Assembly (NCBI RefSeq): GCF_004357765.1
Contig: NZ_SMTE01000017.1
Location: 1-64,000, forward strand
Origin: Pseudomonas putida
GTDB lineage: Bacteria > Pseudomonadota > Gammaproteobacteria > Pseudomonadales > Pseudomonadaceae
Length of the DNA stretch: 64,000 nucleotides
Direction of reading: 5' to 3'
A model generated the notes under the pieces. That model did not search any database, had not been told where the DNA came from, and saw only the letters and a program-made list of their open reading frames with translations. Each line of letters begins with the position of its first letter. Positions within the stretch are counted from its first letter, which is position 1. Positions 1 to 8,407 of the stretch are shown here, in pieces. The position numbers and the translations under genes are program-made.

Positions 1-7
1 ACAGAAT

Positions 8-125
8 TTCTTGACGACCATAGAGCATTGGAACCACCTGATCCCATCCCGAACTCAGCAGTGAAACGATGCATCGCCGATGGTAGTGTGGGGTTTCCCC
101 ATGTGAGAGTAGGTCATCGTCAAGA
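8..125 (+). rRNA. rrf: 5S ribosomal RNA
   Basis: The sequence matches the Pseudomonas 5S rRNA: the 5' strand TTGACGACCATAGAGC pairs with the 3' strand GGTCATCGTCAAG to form helix I. The universally conserved internal blocks CCCGAACTCAG and GCCGATGGTAGTGTGGGG are present. The ends are set by helix I and may be off by one or two bases. It is the last gene of an rRNA operon whose 23S lies left of the window. Confidence 0.96.
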
Positions 126-134
126 TTCATTTCG

Positions 135-170
135 CAAAACCCCTATCTGCGCGAGCAGGTAGGGGTTTTG
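135..170 (+). terminator. Rho-independent terminator of the rRNA operon
   Basis: A 16-bp inverted repeat (135-150 with 155-170, one G:U-type mismatch, four-base loop GCGA) begins 10 bases after 5S. Its A-rich left and T-rich right ends fit a bidirectional intrinsic terminator. From here to 420 I see no gene and no promoter I would defend. Confidence 0.9.
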
Positions 171-420
171 TCTTTGTGCGCTTATCGCCCCGATTCGGCG
201 CTTTGACGCTGCAACCAAAGGTCTTTTGTCTGTATCCTCCTATCTGCACGGTCGATAGAGTGCGACAATATTTCTCGCAAAATAACGTGACTTGTTCGCG
301 CTTAAGCTGCGTCAAGACTTAAGTTCGGGGCAATCCTGGCCCCCGAACCGAGCGATGCCAGCGTACCGTGCTGCGCATTTCTGGACTTTTACCGTCCGAT
401 CACTTGAGGTTACAAGCAAG

Positions 421-2064
421 ATGGCCAAGGCCGCCGATGTCGTTGTGCAATGCCTGGAAAACGAAGGTGTCGAGTATGTGTTCGGCATTCCCGGTGAGGA
501 AAACCTCGACCTGCTGGAATCCCTGCGCAAGTCGAAGATCAAGCTGGTACTGACCCGCCACGAGCAGTCCGCGGGCTTCATGGCTGCCACCTATGGCCGC
601 CTGACCGGCAAGACCGGCGTCAGTCTGTCGACCCTGGGCCCTGGCGCCACCAACCTGGTAACCGCCAGTGCATACGCCTACCTGGGCGGCATGCCGATGA
701 TGATGATCACCGGCCAGAAGCCGATCAAGAAGTCCAAGCAAGGCCGCTTCCAGATCATTGACGTGTGCGGCATGATGGACCCCATCACCAAGTACACCCA
801 CCAGTTCGCCTCGGCCGACAACATCCCGGCGCGCATGCGCGAAGCCTTCCGCCTGGCTGAAGAAGAGAAGCCGGGTGCGGTGCACCTGGAGCTGCCGGAA
901 GACATCGCCGCCGAGCAGACCGACGCCCTGCCGATCCCGCGCAGCCTGCACCGTCGCCCGCTGGCCGAGCACGTGGCCATCGAAGCCGCCGTCGAGAAAC
1001 TGCAGAAGGCCCGCAGCCCGATCCTGGTGATCGGCGCCGGCGCCAACCGCAAGATGACCGCCAAGGTCCTCAAGCAACTGATCGACAACACCGGCATCCC
1101 GTTCATCACCACCCAGATGGGTAAAGGCGTGGTCGACGAGCGCCATCCGCGCTTCCTCGGCAACGCCGCGCTGTCCTCCGGTGACTTCGTCCACCGCGCC
1201 ATCGAAGCGGCCGACCTGATCATCAACATCGGCCACGACGTGATCGAGAAGCCACCGTTCTTCATGGTCCGTGGTGGCACCGAAGTCATCCACATCAGCT
1301 TCCGCTCCGCTGAAGTCGATGCCGTATATTTCCCGCAGGTCGAAGTGATCGGCGACATCGCCAACGCTGTGTGGCAGATCGGCGAAGCGCTGACCGACAC
1401 CTCGCACTGGGACTTCACCCGCCTGCTGGCCATCCGCGAGGCCAACGAAGTACAGATCGCCGAAGGCGCCGACGACGACCGTTTCCCGGTCTACCCGCAG
1501 CGCATGGTCGCCGACATCCGTCGCGTGCTGCCGTCCGAAGGCATCGTCGCCCTGGACAACGGCATCTACAAGATCTGGTTCGCCCGCAACTACAAGGCGC
1601 ACAAACCCAACACCGTGCTGCTCGACAACGCCCTGGCGACCATGGGCGCCGGCCTGCCATCGGCCATGGCGGCGCACCTGGTGTACCCGGATCGCCCGGT
1701 CATCTCCGTGTGCGGCGACGGCGGCTTCATGATGAACAGCCAGGAGCTGGAAACCGCAGTCCGTCTGGGCATGCACATCACCGTGGTGATCCTGCGTGAC
1801 GACGGCTACGGCATGATTCGCTGGAAGCAGGCCAACATGGGCTTCACCGATTTCGGCCTGGACTACGGCAACCCGGACTTCGTCAAATACGCCGAAGCCT
1901 ACGGTGCCAATGGCCACCGTGTCGAAAGCGCCGACGCCTTGCTGCCGCTGCTCGAGCACTGCATCAAGACCCCAGGTGTGCACGTGATCGACTGCCCGGT
2001 CGATTACAGCGAGAACGACCGCATCCTCAACAGCGAGCTGCGTGAGCGCGCGCTGGCAGTGTAA
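421..2064 (+). CDS. Acetolactate synthase large-subunit-like ThDP enzyme
   Basis: This 547-residue protein is a three-domain thiamine-diphosphate enzyme of the acetolactate synthase family. The N-terminal half carries FGIPGEEN, the activating glutamate in the RHEQSA region, and STLGPGATN. The C-terminal half carries the ThDP/Mg motif GDGGF. Where many acetolactate synthases have NN after the GDG motif, it has DDGYG, as in catabolic forms. The start at 421 (MAKAADVVV) is chosen over an in-frame codon at 292 because family similarity begins there and GAGG lies at 406-409. No small regulatory subunit follows, which suggests a catabolic (AlsS/BudB-like) or related decarboxylating enzyme rather than the biosynthetic IlvBN. 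The exact substrate is inferred, not shown. Confidence 0.85.
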   Translation: MAKAADVVVQCLENEGVEYVFGIPGEENLDLLESLRKSKIKLVLTRHEQSAGFMAATYGRLTGKTGVSLSTLGPGATNLVTASAYAYLGGMPMMMITGQKPIKKSKQGRFQIIDVCGMMDPITKYTHQFASADNIPARMREAFRLAEEEKPGAVHLELPEDIAAEQTDALPIPRSLHRRPLAEHVAIEAAVEKLQKARSPILVIGAGANRKMTAKVLKQLIDNTGIPFITTQMGKGVVDERHPRFLGNAALSSGDFVHRAIEAADLIINIGHDVIEKPPFFMVRGGTEVIHISFRSAEVDAVYFPQVEVIGDIANAVWQIGEALTDTSHWDFTRLLAIREANEVQIAEGADDDRFPVYPQRMVADIRRVLPSEGIVALDNGIYKIWFARNYKAHKPNTVLLDNALATMGAGLPSAMAAHLVYPDRPVISVCGDGGFMMNSQELETAVRLGMHITVVILRDDGYGMIRWKQANMGFTDFGLDYGNPDFVKYAEAYGANGHRVESADALLPLLEHCIKTPGVHVIDCPVDYSENDRILNSELRERALAV

Positions 2065-2070
2065 GGTCTG

Positions 2071-2112
2071 ATCGCCGGCAAGGCGGCTCCCAGGAGCCGC
2101 CTTGCCGGCGAT
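2071..2112 (+). terminator. Strong inverted repeat after the synthase gene
   Basis: A perfect 20-bp inverted repeat with a two-base loop (2071-2090 and 2093-2112) starts 7 bases after the stop codon. A short T-rich stretch follows. It is probably the transcription terminator of the preceding gene. Confidence 0.7.
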
Positions 2113-2160
2113 GCTTTTGTGCTAGGGTGCAGGCAAATCTGCCTTCCAGGACACCCGCCC

Positions 2161-2712
2161 ATGCTCCCCGCCCTCAGCGACAAAGAACTCCATCGCCTAG
2201 AAGACCTGCTGATCACTTACGGCAACGACTACTCGGTGCTCAACCTGGCCGAACTCAACGGCTTCTTTACCGCTCTCGCCAGTTCCCCGACTCGTGTCAA
2301 TCCCGAGCAATGGCTGCCCGCCGTGGCCGGTGGCAAGGTCCCCAAGTTCAAGAAACCAGCCCATGAAGAGGCCTATACGGCGCTGATGCTGCGCTATGCC
2401 CATCAGGTCGGCGAAGCTCTGGCCGACGATCTTGAACACTTCGAGCCGTTGTTCGAACAGAGTGAAGTCGAAGAAGGGCCGGCGGTGATCATGGAAGAGT
2501 GGTGCTTCGGCTATATGCGCGGTACCCAGGTAGCCGCTTGGGCTGAGCTGCCCCCAGAGCAGGACCGATTGCTCAAGACCATTTCCCTGCATGGTCTGGA
2601 AGATAACTTCGAACTGCTCGATGCCATGAGTTTCGACGAACTGCAGGCGTGTGTGCCGCAGGTGGTCGAAGCGGTGCGCGAGTTGTACCGCTACCAGAAA
2701 CAGCGCCACTGA
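2161..2712 (+). CDS. YecA/YgfB family (UPF0149) protein
   Basis: The 183-residue protein has the family's N-terminal signature, a helical region with LNLAELNGFFTALASSP (residues about 24-40) where the LxELxGFLxAL motif is expected. It lacks the C-terminal SEC-C zinc motif that longer YecA proteins carry. The biochemical role of the family is poorly defined. The start at 2161 (MLPALSDKEL) follows an AGGA element; the ORF extends upstream to 2119, but there the coding overlaps the terminator flank. It stands alone between a terminator and the glutathione transferase gene. Confidence 0.8.
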   Translation: MLPALSDKELHRLEDLLITYGNDYSVLNLAELNGFFTALASSPTRVNPEQWLPAVAGGKVPKFKKPAHEEAYTALMLRYAHQVGEALADDLEHFEPLFEQSEVEEGPAVIMEEWCFGYMRGTQVAAWAELPPEQDRLLKTISLHGLEDNFELLDAMSFDELQACVPQVVEAVRELYRYQKQRH

Positions 2713-2879
2713 ATCGCAGCCGCCTCATCGACGGCAAACGGTTAGCACGTCATTTGCGGGCGATTGTTTCGCACCGCGAAATTATGGATTGCTAGCGACG
2801 CTGATTCTCCTGTCAGCCGAATCGGCGCAGCATGGCTCCTGACCCGCACCAGCCCGGTGCCGCCCAGGAGCCTGCGACC

Positions 2880-3503
2880 ATGATCAAACTCTACAACTTC
2901 CCCAAGTCCGGCCATGCTCACCGCATCGACCTGATGTTGTCCTTGCTCGACCTGCCCGCCGAGCGGGTGTTCGTCGACCTGGCCAAAGGCGCCCACAAGA
3001 CGCCGGAGTTCCTGGCCATGAACCCCTTTGGCCAGGTCCCTGTGCTGGACGACAACGGCACTATCATTGCCGACTCCAACGCCATCCTTGTCTACCTGGC
3101 CAGCACTTACGACACACGGGGCCAGTGGCTGCCGCGTGATCCGCTCGGTGCCGCTCGTGTGCAGCGCTGGCTGTCGGTCGCCGCTGGCCTGTTGGCCTTC
3201 GGCCCGGCCGCGGCTCGCTTGAACACGGTGTTCGGCGCTTCGTTCAACAGCGACGAAGTGATCAACCGAGCCCATACGCTGCTCAAGGTCATGGACGCGG
3301 AACTGGGCAAGACGCCGTTCCTGGTCGGCAATGAGCCGACCATCGCCGATATCGCCAACTATTCCTACATCGCCCATGCCCCCGAAGGTAACGTTTCGCT
3401 CGATGCCTACCCCCACGTGCGCGCCTGGCTGAACCGCATCGAAGCGCTGCCGGGGTTCATCGGCATGCCTCGCACTGCCGTGGGTCTGGAGACCCGCGCC
3501 TGA
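2880..3503 (+). CDS. Glutathione S-transferase family protein
   Basis: The 207-residue protein has the two-domain GST layout. The thioredoxin-like N-terminus starts [15 protein letters not shown] and includes the cis-proline loop GQVPVLDD and the glutathione-contact segment DSNAILVYL. The all-helical C-terminal domain holds the conserved N-capping motif PTIADI. The start at 2880 is preferred to the ATG at 2832 because homology begins exactly at MIKLYNF and AGGAGCCTG lies just upstream. Only 28 bases separate it from the downstream flavoprotein, so the two are probably co-transcribed. The substrate is unknown. Confidence 0.88.
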   Translation: MIKLYNFPKSGHAHRIDLMLSLLDLPAERVFVDLAKGAHKTPEFLAMNPFGQVPVLDDNGTIIADSNAILVYLASTYDTRGQWLPRDPLGAARVQRWLSVAAGLLAFGPAAARLNTVFGASFNSDEVINRAHTLLKVMDAELGKTPFLVGNEPTIADIANYSYIAHAPEGNVSLDAYPHVRAWLNRIEALPGFIGMPRTAVGLETRA

Positions 3504-3531
3504 GCCATTCTCCCCAGTGAGGTATACGGCC

Positions 3532-5553
3532 ATGCAGCAGATTCCCACCTCTACTCAGTCGCCTTGGCACACCGGCGAAAAACGTCTCCAGGAGCGCGCC
3601 GGCGTTGCCGAGCGCATGGAGGCGTTCGGGCAGAAGGTCATCCGTGACCATATGCCCGACCAGCACCGTACCTTCTTCCAGCAATTGCCATTCATGGTCG
3701 CCGGCACGGTGGATCCCGCCGGCCGACCCTGGGCGACCTTGCTGGAAGGGCCGGAAGGCTTCGTCGAATCGCCAGACCCCCGGCAGTTGCTCATCCATGT
3801 CGTGCAAGCCGAGGATGATCCGGCGGCGGCAGGGCTGCTGGCAGGGGAGGCCATCGGCCTGTTGGGTATCGAGTTGCATACCCGCCGGCGCAACCGACTC
3901 AATGGGGTGCTGCAGGCTTCGACCGACGGTCTGCTGCAGGTTCAGGTGCAGCAGTCGTTCGGCAACTGTCCCCAGTACATCCAGTTGCGTGACTACGTTC
4001 GTGTGGTGCCAACGGCTGGTCTGCGTCAGGACTCGAACACGCTGGATGCTGCGGCGGTAGCCATGATCGAAGGCGCCGATACTTTCTTCGTCGCCAGCTA
4101 TTTCACCGATGCCAACGGCCAGCGTGCGGTGGATGTCTCCCACCGTGGTGGCCGGCCAGGTTTCGTCCGGGTCGAGGGCAATCGCCTGACCATCCCCGAC
4201 TACGCTGGCAACCTGCACTTCAACACCTTGGGCAACCTGCTGGAAAACCCCCAGGCCGGCCTGTTGTTCGTGGATTTCCGCAGCGGTGACGTGTTGCAGC
4301 TCTCCGGGCGTACCGAGATCATCCTCGACAGCCCAGTGATCCAGGCATTCGAGGGCGCCGAGCGGCTCTGGGTGCTGGAGGTCGAACAGATGGTCAGGCG
4401 TCCAGCCGCGCTGTCGCTGCGCTGGACGTTCCATGAATATGCACCCACCAGCTTGCTCACCGGCACCTGGAGCGAAGCCCGGCAGCGCTTGGAACAGCAG
4501 CGCCGCGAGCGGCAGTGGCTGAGCTGGAAGGTGGTGCGTATCGAGCAGGAAAGCCAGGACATCCGCTCCTTCCACCTGGCTGCGGACATGCCTGTAGCAT
4601 TCGTGCCGGGGCAGCACATACCGGTACGCATTGCCGTACCGGGCCAGGCACCGTTGATCCGCACCTACAGCCTGTCGTATGCCCCTTCCGATGGCCAACT
4701 GCGCATCAGCGTCAAGGCCCAAGGACCAGCATCGCGCTACCTGCACACGCATATCGGCGTCGGCGATACACTCGATGTGCGCCTGCCCATGGGCAGCTTC
4801 ACCCTCGACAGCCTCAGCCCCCGACCCTTGGTGCTGATCGGTGCCGGTGTCGGCATCACGCCGCTGATGGCCATGCTGCGCGAACAGCTGGCGAGCACCC
4901 CGAGCCGACGTGTTCATCTGTTTCAGGGAGCTCGCAGCCTGGCGGACCTGCCGTTCCAGGGTGAACTTGCCGCCTTGCAGCAGCATGCTGGCGAGCGGTT
5001 GCGCCTGCACCGTGCGCTCAGCCAACCGGAAGCAGGGGCTGTCCCGGGGCGCGACTACGAGCACACCGGCCGCCTCGGCATCGAGCAGATCAAGGCGGCT
5101 CTGACCCTGGACGATTACGACTTCTACCTGTGCGGACCCGGTGCCTTCACCCAAGATATCTATGAAGGCCTGCGCAGCGTCGGAGTGGCGGATGGACGCA
5201 TTCACGCCGAGGCGTTCGGCCCGTCCACGCTTCGCCGCCATGGCGACGGCGATCAGCCGGTGTTGCAACAGCCCCCTGCCGCCAGCCAAGCGGTCCCGGT
5301 ATATTTCGCCCGTTCGGCCAAGGAGGCACGTTGGGCTCCTGAAAGCGGCACCTTGCTCGAATTGGCCGAGGCTCGTGGGCTTTCCCCTGAGTTCAGTTGC
5401 CGGGGCGGTTCATGCGGCACCTGTCGGACCAAGGTGGTCAGTGGCCAGGTGCATTACCCAAACCCGCCGGCCGAATTGCCCGATGCCGGCGAAGCACTGA
5501 TTTGCTGCGCCGTGCCGGCCTCCAGCGAGCAGCCGCTGGTACTGGATATCTGA
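3532..5553 (+). CDS. Fused PNPOx-like / ferredoxin reductase / [2Fe-2S] flavoprotein
   Basis: This 673-residue protein joins three modules. Residues about 30-310 resemble the pyridoxamine 5'-phosphate oxidase-like split-barrel fold. Residues about 330-570 form a ferredoxin-NADP reductase module with the FAD motif RTYSLSYA and the pyridine-nucleotide motif GAGVGITPL. Residues about 590-673 form a plant-type ferredoxin whose cluster ligands are C623, C628 and C631 (C-X4-C-X2-C) plus C658 or C659. It is therefore a self-contained NAD(P)H-to-iron-sulfur electron-transfer enzyme, probably cytosolic. The start at 3532 is preferred to the GTG at 3517 because GAGG lies nine bases upstream. The substrate of the N-terminal domain is unknown. 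It sits between a GST gene and a LysR gene. Confidence 0.87.
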   Translation: MQQIPTSTQSPWHTGEKRLQERAGVAERMEAFGQKVIRDHMPDQHRTFFQQLPFMVAGTVDPAGRPWATLLEGPEGFVESPDPRQLLIHVVQAEDDPAAAGLLAGEAIGLLGIELHTRRRNRLNGVLQASTDGLLQVQVQQSFGNCPQYIQLRDYVRVVPTAGLRQDSNTLDAAAVAMIEGADTFFVASYFTDANGQRAVDVSHRGGRPGFVRVEGNRLTIPDYAGNLHFNTLGNLLENPQAGLLFVDFRSGDVLQLSGRTEIILDSPVIQAFEGAERLWVLEVEQMVRRPAALSLRWTFHEYAPTSLLTGTWSEARQRLEQQRRERQWLSWKVVRIEQESQDIRSFHLAADMPVAFVPGQHIPVRIAVPGQAPLIRTYSLSYAPSDGQLRISVKAQGPASRYLHTHIGVGDTLDVRLPMGSFTLDSLSPRPLVLIGAGVGITPLMAMLREQLASTPSRRVHLFQGARSLADLPFQGELAALQQHAGERLRLHRALSQPEAGAVPGRDYEHTGRLGIEQIKAALTLDDYDFYLCGPGAFTQDIYEGLRSVGVADGRIHAEAFGPSTLRRHGDGDQPVLQQPPAASQAVPVYFARSAKEARWAPESGTLLELAEARGLSPEFSCRGGSCGTCRTKVVSGQVHYPNPPAELPDAGEALICCAVPASSEQPLVLDI

Positions 5554-5613
5554 AACCACCCAAGCGCCTCGGATGAGTGATAATCCATGCACCTTTGATG
5601 CCCTGGAGGCGGC

Positions 5614-6513
5614 ATGGACCAGATCCACCTGATGCGAGTGTTCGTGGCAGTCGGTGAACTCGAGAGTTTTGCCGCCGCCGCGCGTCGCCTGGGTATTTCA
5701 CCGGCTGCGGTCACCCGCGCGGTCGGCGCGCTGGAGGAAAACCTCGGGGTCAAGCTGCTGTTGCGTACCACGCGTAACGTGCGTCTGACCGAAGCGGGCA
5801 GCCGCTATCTCGAGGATTCGCGCAATATCCTGGCCAGTGTGCACGAGGCCAACGAGGCAGCCGCCGGCATCAATGCAACGCCGCGCGGCAACCTGGCGGT
5901 GACCGCGCCGCTGCTGTTCGGCAAGCAGTTCGTCATGCCCTGCATCGTTCGCTACCTGGCCGCCTACCCTGAGGTGGATGTCTCGGCGTTCTTCCTCGAC
6001 CGTGTGGTGAACCTGGTAGAGGAGGGTATGGACGTCGCCGTGCGCATCGGCCCATTGCCGGACTCGGGCCTCAAGGCCAAGCAGGTCGGCAAGGTTCGCC
6101 GGCTGTTGTGCGCTTCGCCGGACTACCTGGCGCAGTACGGTGCACCCCGTCATCCCAGGGAGCTGACGCAGCACGCCGTGATCGCTGCCAGTGGCGTCAG
6201 CCCGGGCCTGGACTGGAAGTTTCGCGAGGGCGAGGGAGTGATGACGGTGAGGATCAAGCCACGGTTGACCGTGTCCAGCAACGATGCGGCGATCGTCGCC
6301 GCCTGTGCCGGCGCGGGCATCGCACGTCTGCTGTCCTATCAGGTAGCCGATGAGCTGATGGCCGGACGCCTGTGCACGGTGTTGGAGGATTTCGAAGAGG
6401 CGCCCTGGCCGATCCATGTCCTGCATCGTGAAAGCAAGTATGGCTCGACCAAGGTTCGAGCCTTCATCGACCTGCTGGTCGCCTCGCTCGGTCAGTACCG
6501 CTACCTGAACTGA
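5614..6513 (+). CDS. LysR-family transcriptional regulator
   Basis: The 299-residue protein has the LysR layout. A winged helix-turn-helix occupies residues 1-60, with SFAAAARRLGISPAAVTRAVGALEE split over the recognition region, and a periplasmic-binding-protein-like effector domain runs from about residue 90 to the end. A GGAGG ribosome binding site precedes the ATG at 5614. It lies 60 bases downstream of the flavoprotein gene and in the same direction, and may control that gene and the GST gene. It ends 7 bases from the convergent aldose-epimerase gene. The effector ligand is unknown. Confidence 0.92.
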   Translation: MDQIHLMRVFVAVGELESFAAAARRLGISPAAVTRAVGALEENLGVKLLLRTTRNVRLTEAGSRYLEDSRNILASVHEANEAAAGINATPRGNLAVTAPLLFGKQFVMPCIVRYLAAYPEVDVSAFFLDRVVNLVEEGMDVAVRIGPLPDSGLKAKQVGKVRRLLCASPDYLAQYGAPRHPRELTQHAVIAASGVSPGLDWKFREGEGVMTVRIKPRLTVSSNDAAIVAACAGAGIARLLSYQVADELMAGRLCTVLEDFEEAPWPIHVLHRESKYGSTKVRAFIDLLVASLGQYRYLN

Positions 6514-6520
6514 ACGGCGC

Positions 6521-7405
6521 TCAACCCGGCTGCTCCGCCAAGGGCTGGTACTGCAGGCGCAGGCCCAGTGTATGGCGTTGCCCGCGCTGGAGCAGGCGCA
6601 GCCCTGGGCGTTGGGGCAGGTGATGGGCGTTGATCGGGTGACTGACGGGCTCGAAGCAGAAAAAATCCCGCTGCTCGGGGCAGAACAGCAGGAAATGCTC
6701 GGCGCCTTGGGCCGAACAGCTCAAGCGATAGCCGGCGTCAGCCTGCTCGATCAGACACTGTCCTGACCAGCCACTGAAGGCATGGTCCACGACTGCTGTC
6801 GGCAAGGGCCGCAGGCGCTCGAAACGCCACTGCTGCGGCACGGCTTCCTGGCGCTCGGGCAGTTGCCCTGGCTCGCCGATCCACACCGTTTCTGCCGCCG
6901 CCTGCAGCCGCGTATGTGCGTTGCGGGGGAAGTACGGGTGCAGGCCCAGGCCGTGCCACATGGGGCGCGTGTCCTGATGGATGACCGTCAGCTGCAGTGT
7001 CAGGCAGCCGTCGTGCAAGTCGATGTCCAGCAGCGCTTGATAGGCGAACGGAATCTGGCTGGACAGACCGAGCCGAGCCGATCGCTGAGTCTGACGTTGG
7101 ACTTCCCAGGCCTGTTGCCAGCCGCTGCCATGGATGGGGTAGGGGTCGTGTGTTGTGTTAGGTGACAGCTGCAACCAGCCATCGGGCGTGGCGATGCCCC
7201 CGCCAGCGATGCGGTTGGACCACGGCACCAGCGGATAGCACCCCAGCGCCCGTGGGTTGGCACTGGCCAGCCCATTGGCATCGGTCGGGCGCAGCAAGGG
7301 CTGGCCGCTGGCTTTCACCTGCCAGTTGACCAGGCTCGCCCCCAGCGACGGAGCGATGCTCAGGGAGGTGAGCGCGTCCTGCAGGTGTAGCAACGGTGTC
7401 GACAT
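6521..7405 (-). CDS. Aldose 1-epimerase family protein
   Basis: The 294-residue protein shows galactose-mutarotase features: the NRIAGGG sugar-contact segment, and two candidate catalytic histidines in PIHGSGW and GLHPYFP. It is the last gene of the minus-strand uronate operon, 24 bases after the EamA gene. A mutarotase would interconvert the anomers of imported hexuronate, and uronate dehydrogenase is known to act on one pyranose form. That link is inference from the neighbours. Confidence 0.85.
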   Translation of the reverse strand: MSTPLLHLQDALTSLSIAPSLGASLVNWQVKASGQPLLRPTDANGLASANPRALGCYPLVPWSNRIAGGGIATPDGWLQLSPNTTHDPYPIHGSGWQQAWEVQRQTQRSARLGLSSQIPFAYQALLDIDLHDGCLTLQLTVIHQDTRPMWHGLGLHPYFPRNAHTRLQAAAETVWIGEPGQLPERQEAVPQQWRFERLRPLPTAVVDHAFSGWSGQCLIEQADAGYRLSCSAQGAEHFLLFCPEQRDFFCFEPVSHPINAHHLPQRPGLRLLQRGQRHTLGLRLQYQPLAEQPG

Positions 7406-7429
7406 GTCAGGTTCCCGTGGTCAGTGGAT

Positions 7430-8353
7430 TCAGGCGGCGCGGCGCCAGGTCAGCAGGACGATGCCGCACACCACCACGGCGCCGCCCAGCAACTGCGACG
7501 CGCCCAGATGCTGATCGAGCAAGGCCCAGCCCAACAGCAGGGTCGCGATCGGTTCGATGTTCATCACTGGCGCATTGCGCGCCATGTTCAGGCGCGGCAC
7601 GCAGACGAACAGCAAGCTGAATGCCACGCCGTACAGCACCACCAAGCTGGCCAGCGCCAACCAGCCGTTGACACTGCCGGGTAGCGCCAGCCCGGCCGGC
7701 ATGACACCGCTGAGCCCCGCCAACAGCATGCTGACGAACACCACCAGCAAGGTCAGCAGGCTGCGCACCGGGCCACGGACCGCGGCAAGCTTGTGATCAG
7801 TGATCCATAGCGCACAGGCGAACACGCAGGCAGCGGTGAAGGCCAGGCTGACGCCCAATTGCCAGTGGTGATCGACCTGACCGGTCTTGCCAAGCTGACC
7901 GGGCACATCCAGGGCCAGCACCAGACCGATCAGGATCAGGCTCATGAACAGCACCGTGCGGGTATTCGGGCGAGGCCCGCCGAGCGCCCAGGTCAGCAGC
8001 GCCAGGAGCATCGGAAAGGTATTGCCGACCAGCAACGCGAGTGCCACCGGAATGCGCGCCACCGCCGAATACAGGCACAGGCTCTGGGTGGCGATCAATA
8101 ACCCGAGCAGCAGTTGCCAGCCCCGGGTGCCCGCTGGCAGGCCCAAGGGCTGGCGTTGCCAGAGGACCAGTGCGCTCAACACCAACAGGGTGATGCCCGA
8201 ACGGCACAGAATCGCCAGAAGCACCCCGGTGTCGTTGTCGAAAGCGATGCGGGCAGCGATATGGTTGCCGGCGAACGAGCAGGCGAGCAAGGCCAGCAGC
8301 GCTACCGCCAGCTTGCGCGGCAGCAGCGGTACGGCAGGTGAAGAAACAGCCAT
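7430..8353 (-). CDS. EamA/DMT-family transporter
   Basis: The 307-residue protein is almost entirely hydrophobic, with about ten predicted membrane segments arranged as two EamA repeats. Features include the N-terminal ALLALLACSFAGNHIAARIA segment and the C-terminal NIEPIATLLLGWALL segment typical of the second repeat. It is an inner-membrane drug/metabolite-type exporter or importer of unknown substrate. It sits 54 bases after dctM in the uronate operon, so it may move a pathway intermediate. Confidence 0.87.
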   Translation of the reverse strand: MAVSSPAVPLLPRKLAVALLALLACSFAGNHIAARIAFDNDTGVLLAILCRSGITLLVLSALVLWQRQPLGLPAGTRGWQLLLGLLIATQSLCLYSAVARIPVALALLVGNTFPMLLALLTWALGGPRPNTRTVLFMSLILIGLVLALDVPGQLGKTGQVDHHWQLGVSLAFTAACVFACALWITDHKLAAVRGPVRSLLTLLVVFVSMLLAGLSGVMPAGLALPGSVNGWLALASLVVLYGVAFSLLFVCVPRLNMARNAPVMNIEPIATLLLGWALLDQHLGASQLLGGAVVVCGIVLLTWRRAA

Positions 8354-8407
8354 GGGCAGAATCCATTCGAAGGCGGGGGCGGGCCGGTGGGCCCGCCATT
8401 CACGAGG

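Noticed and set aside
3457-5289. 610-residue minus-strand reading frame opposite the flavoprotein gene
   Set aside because: It is a shadow. The plus-strand product has FAD and iron-sulfur motifs.
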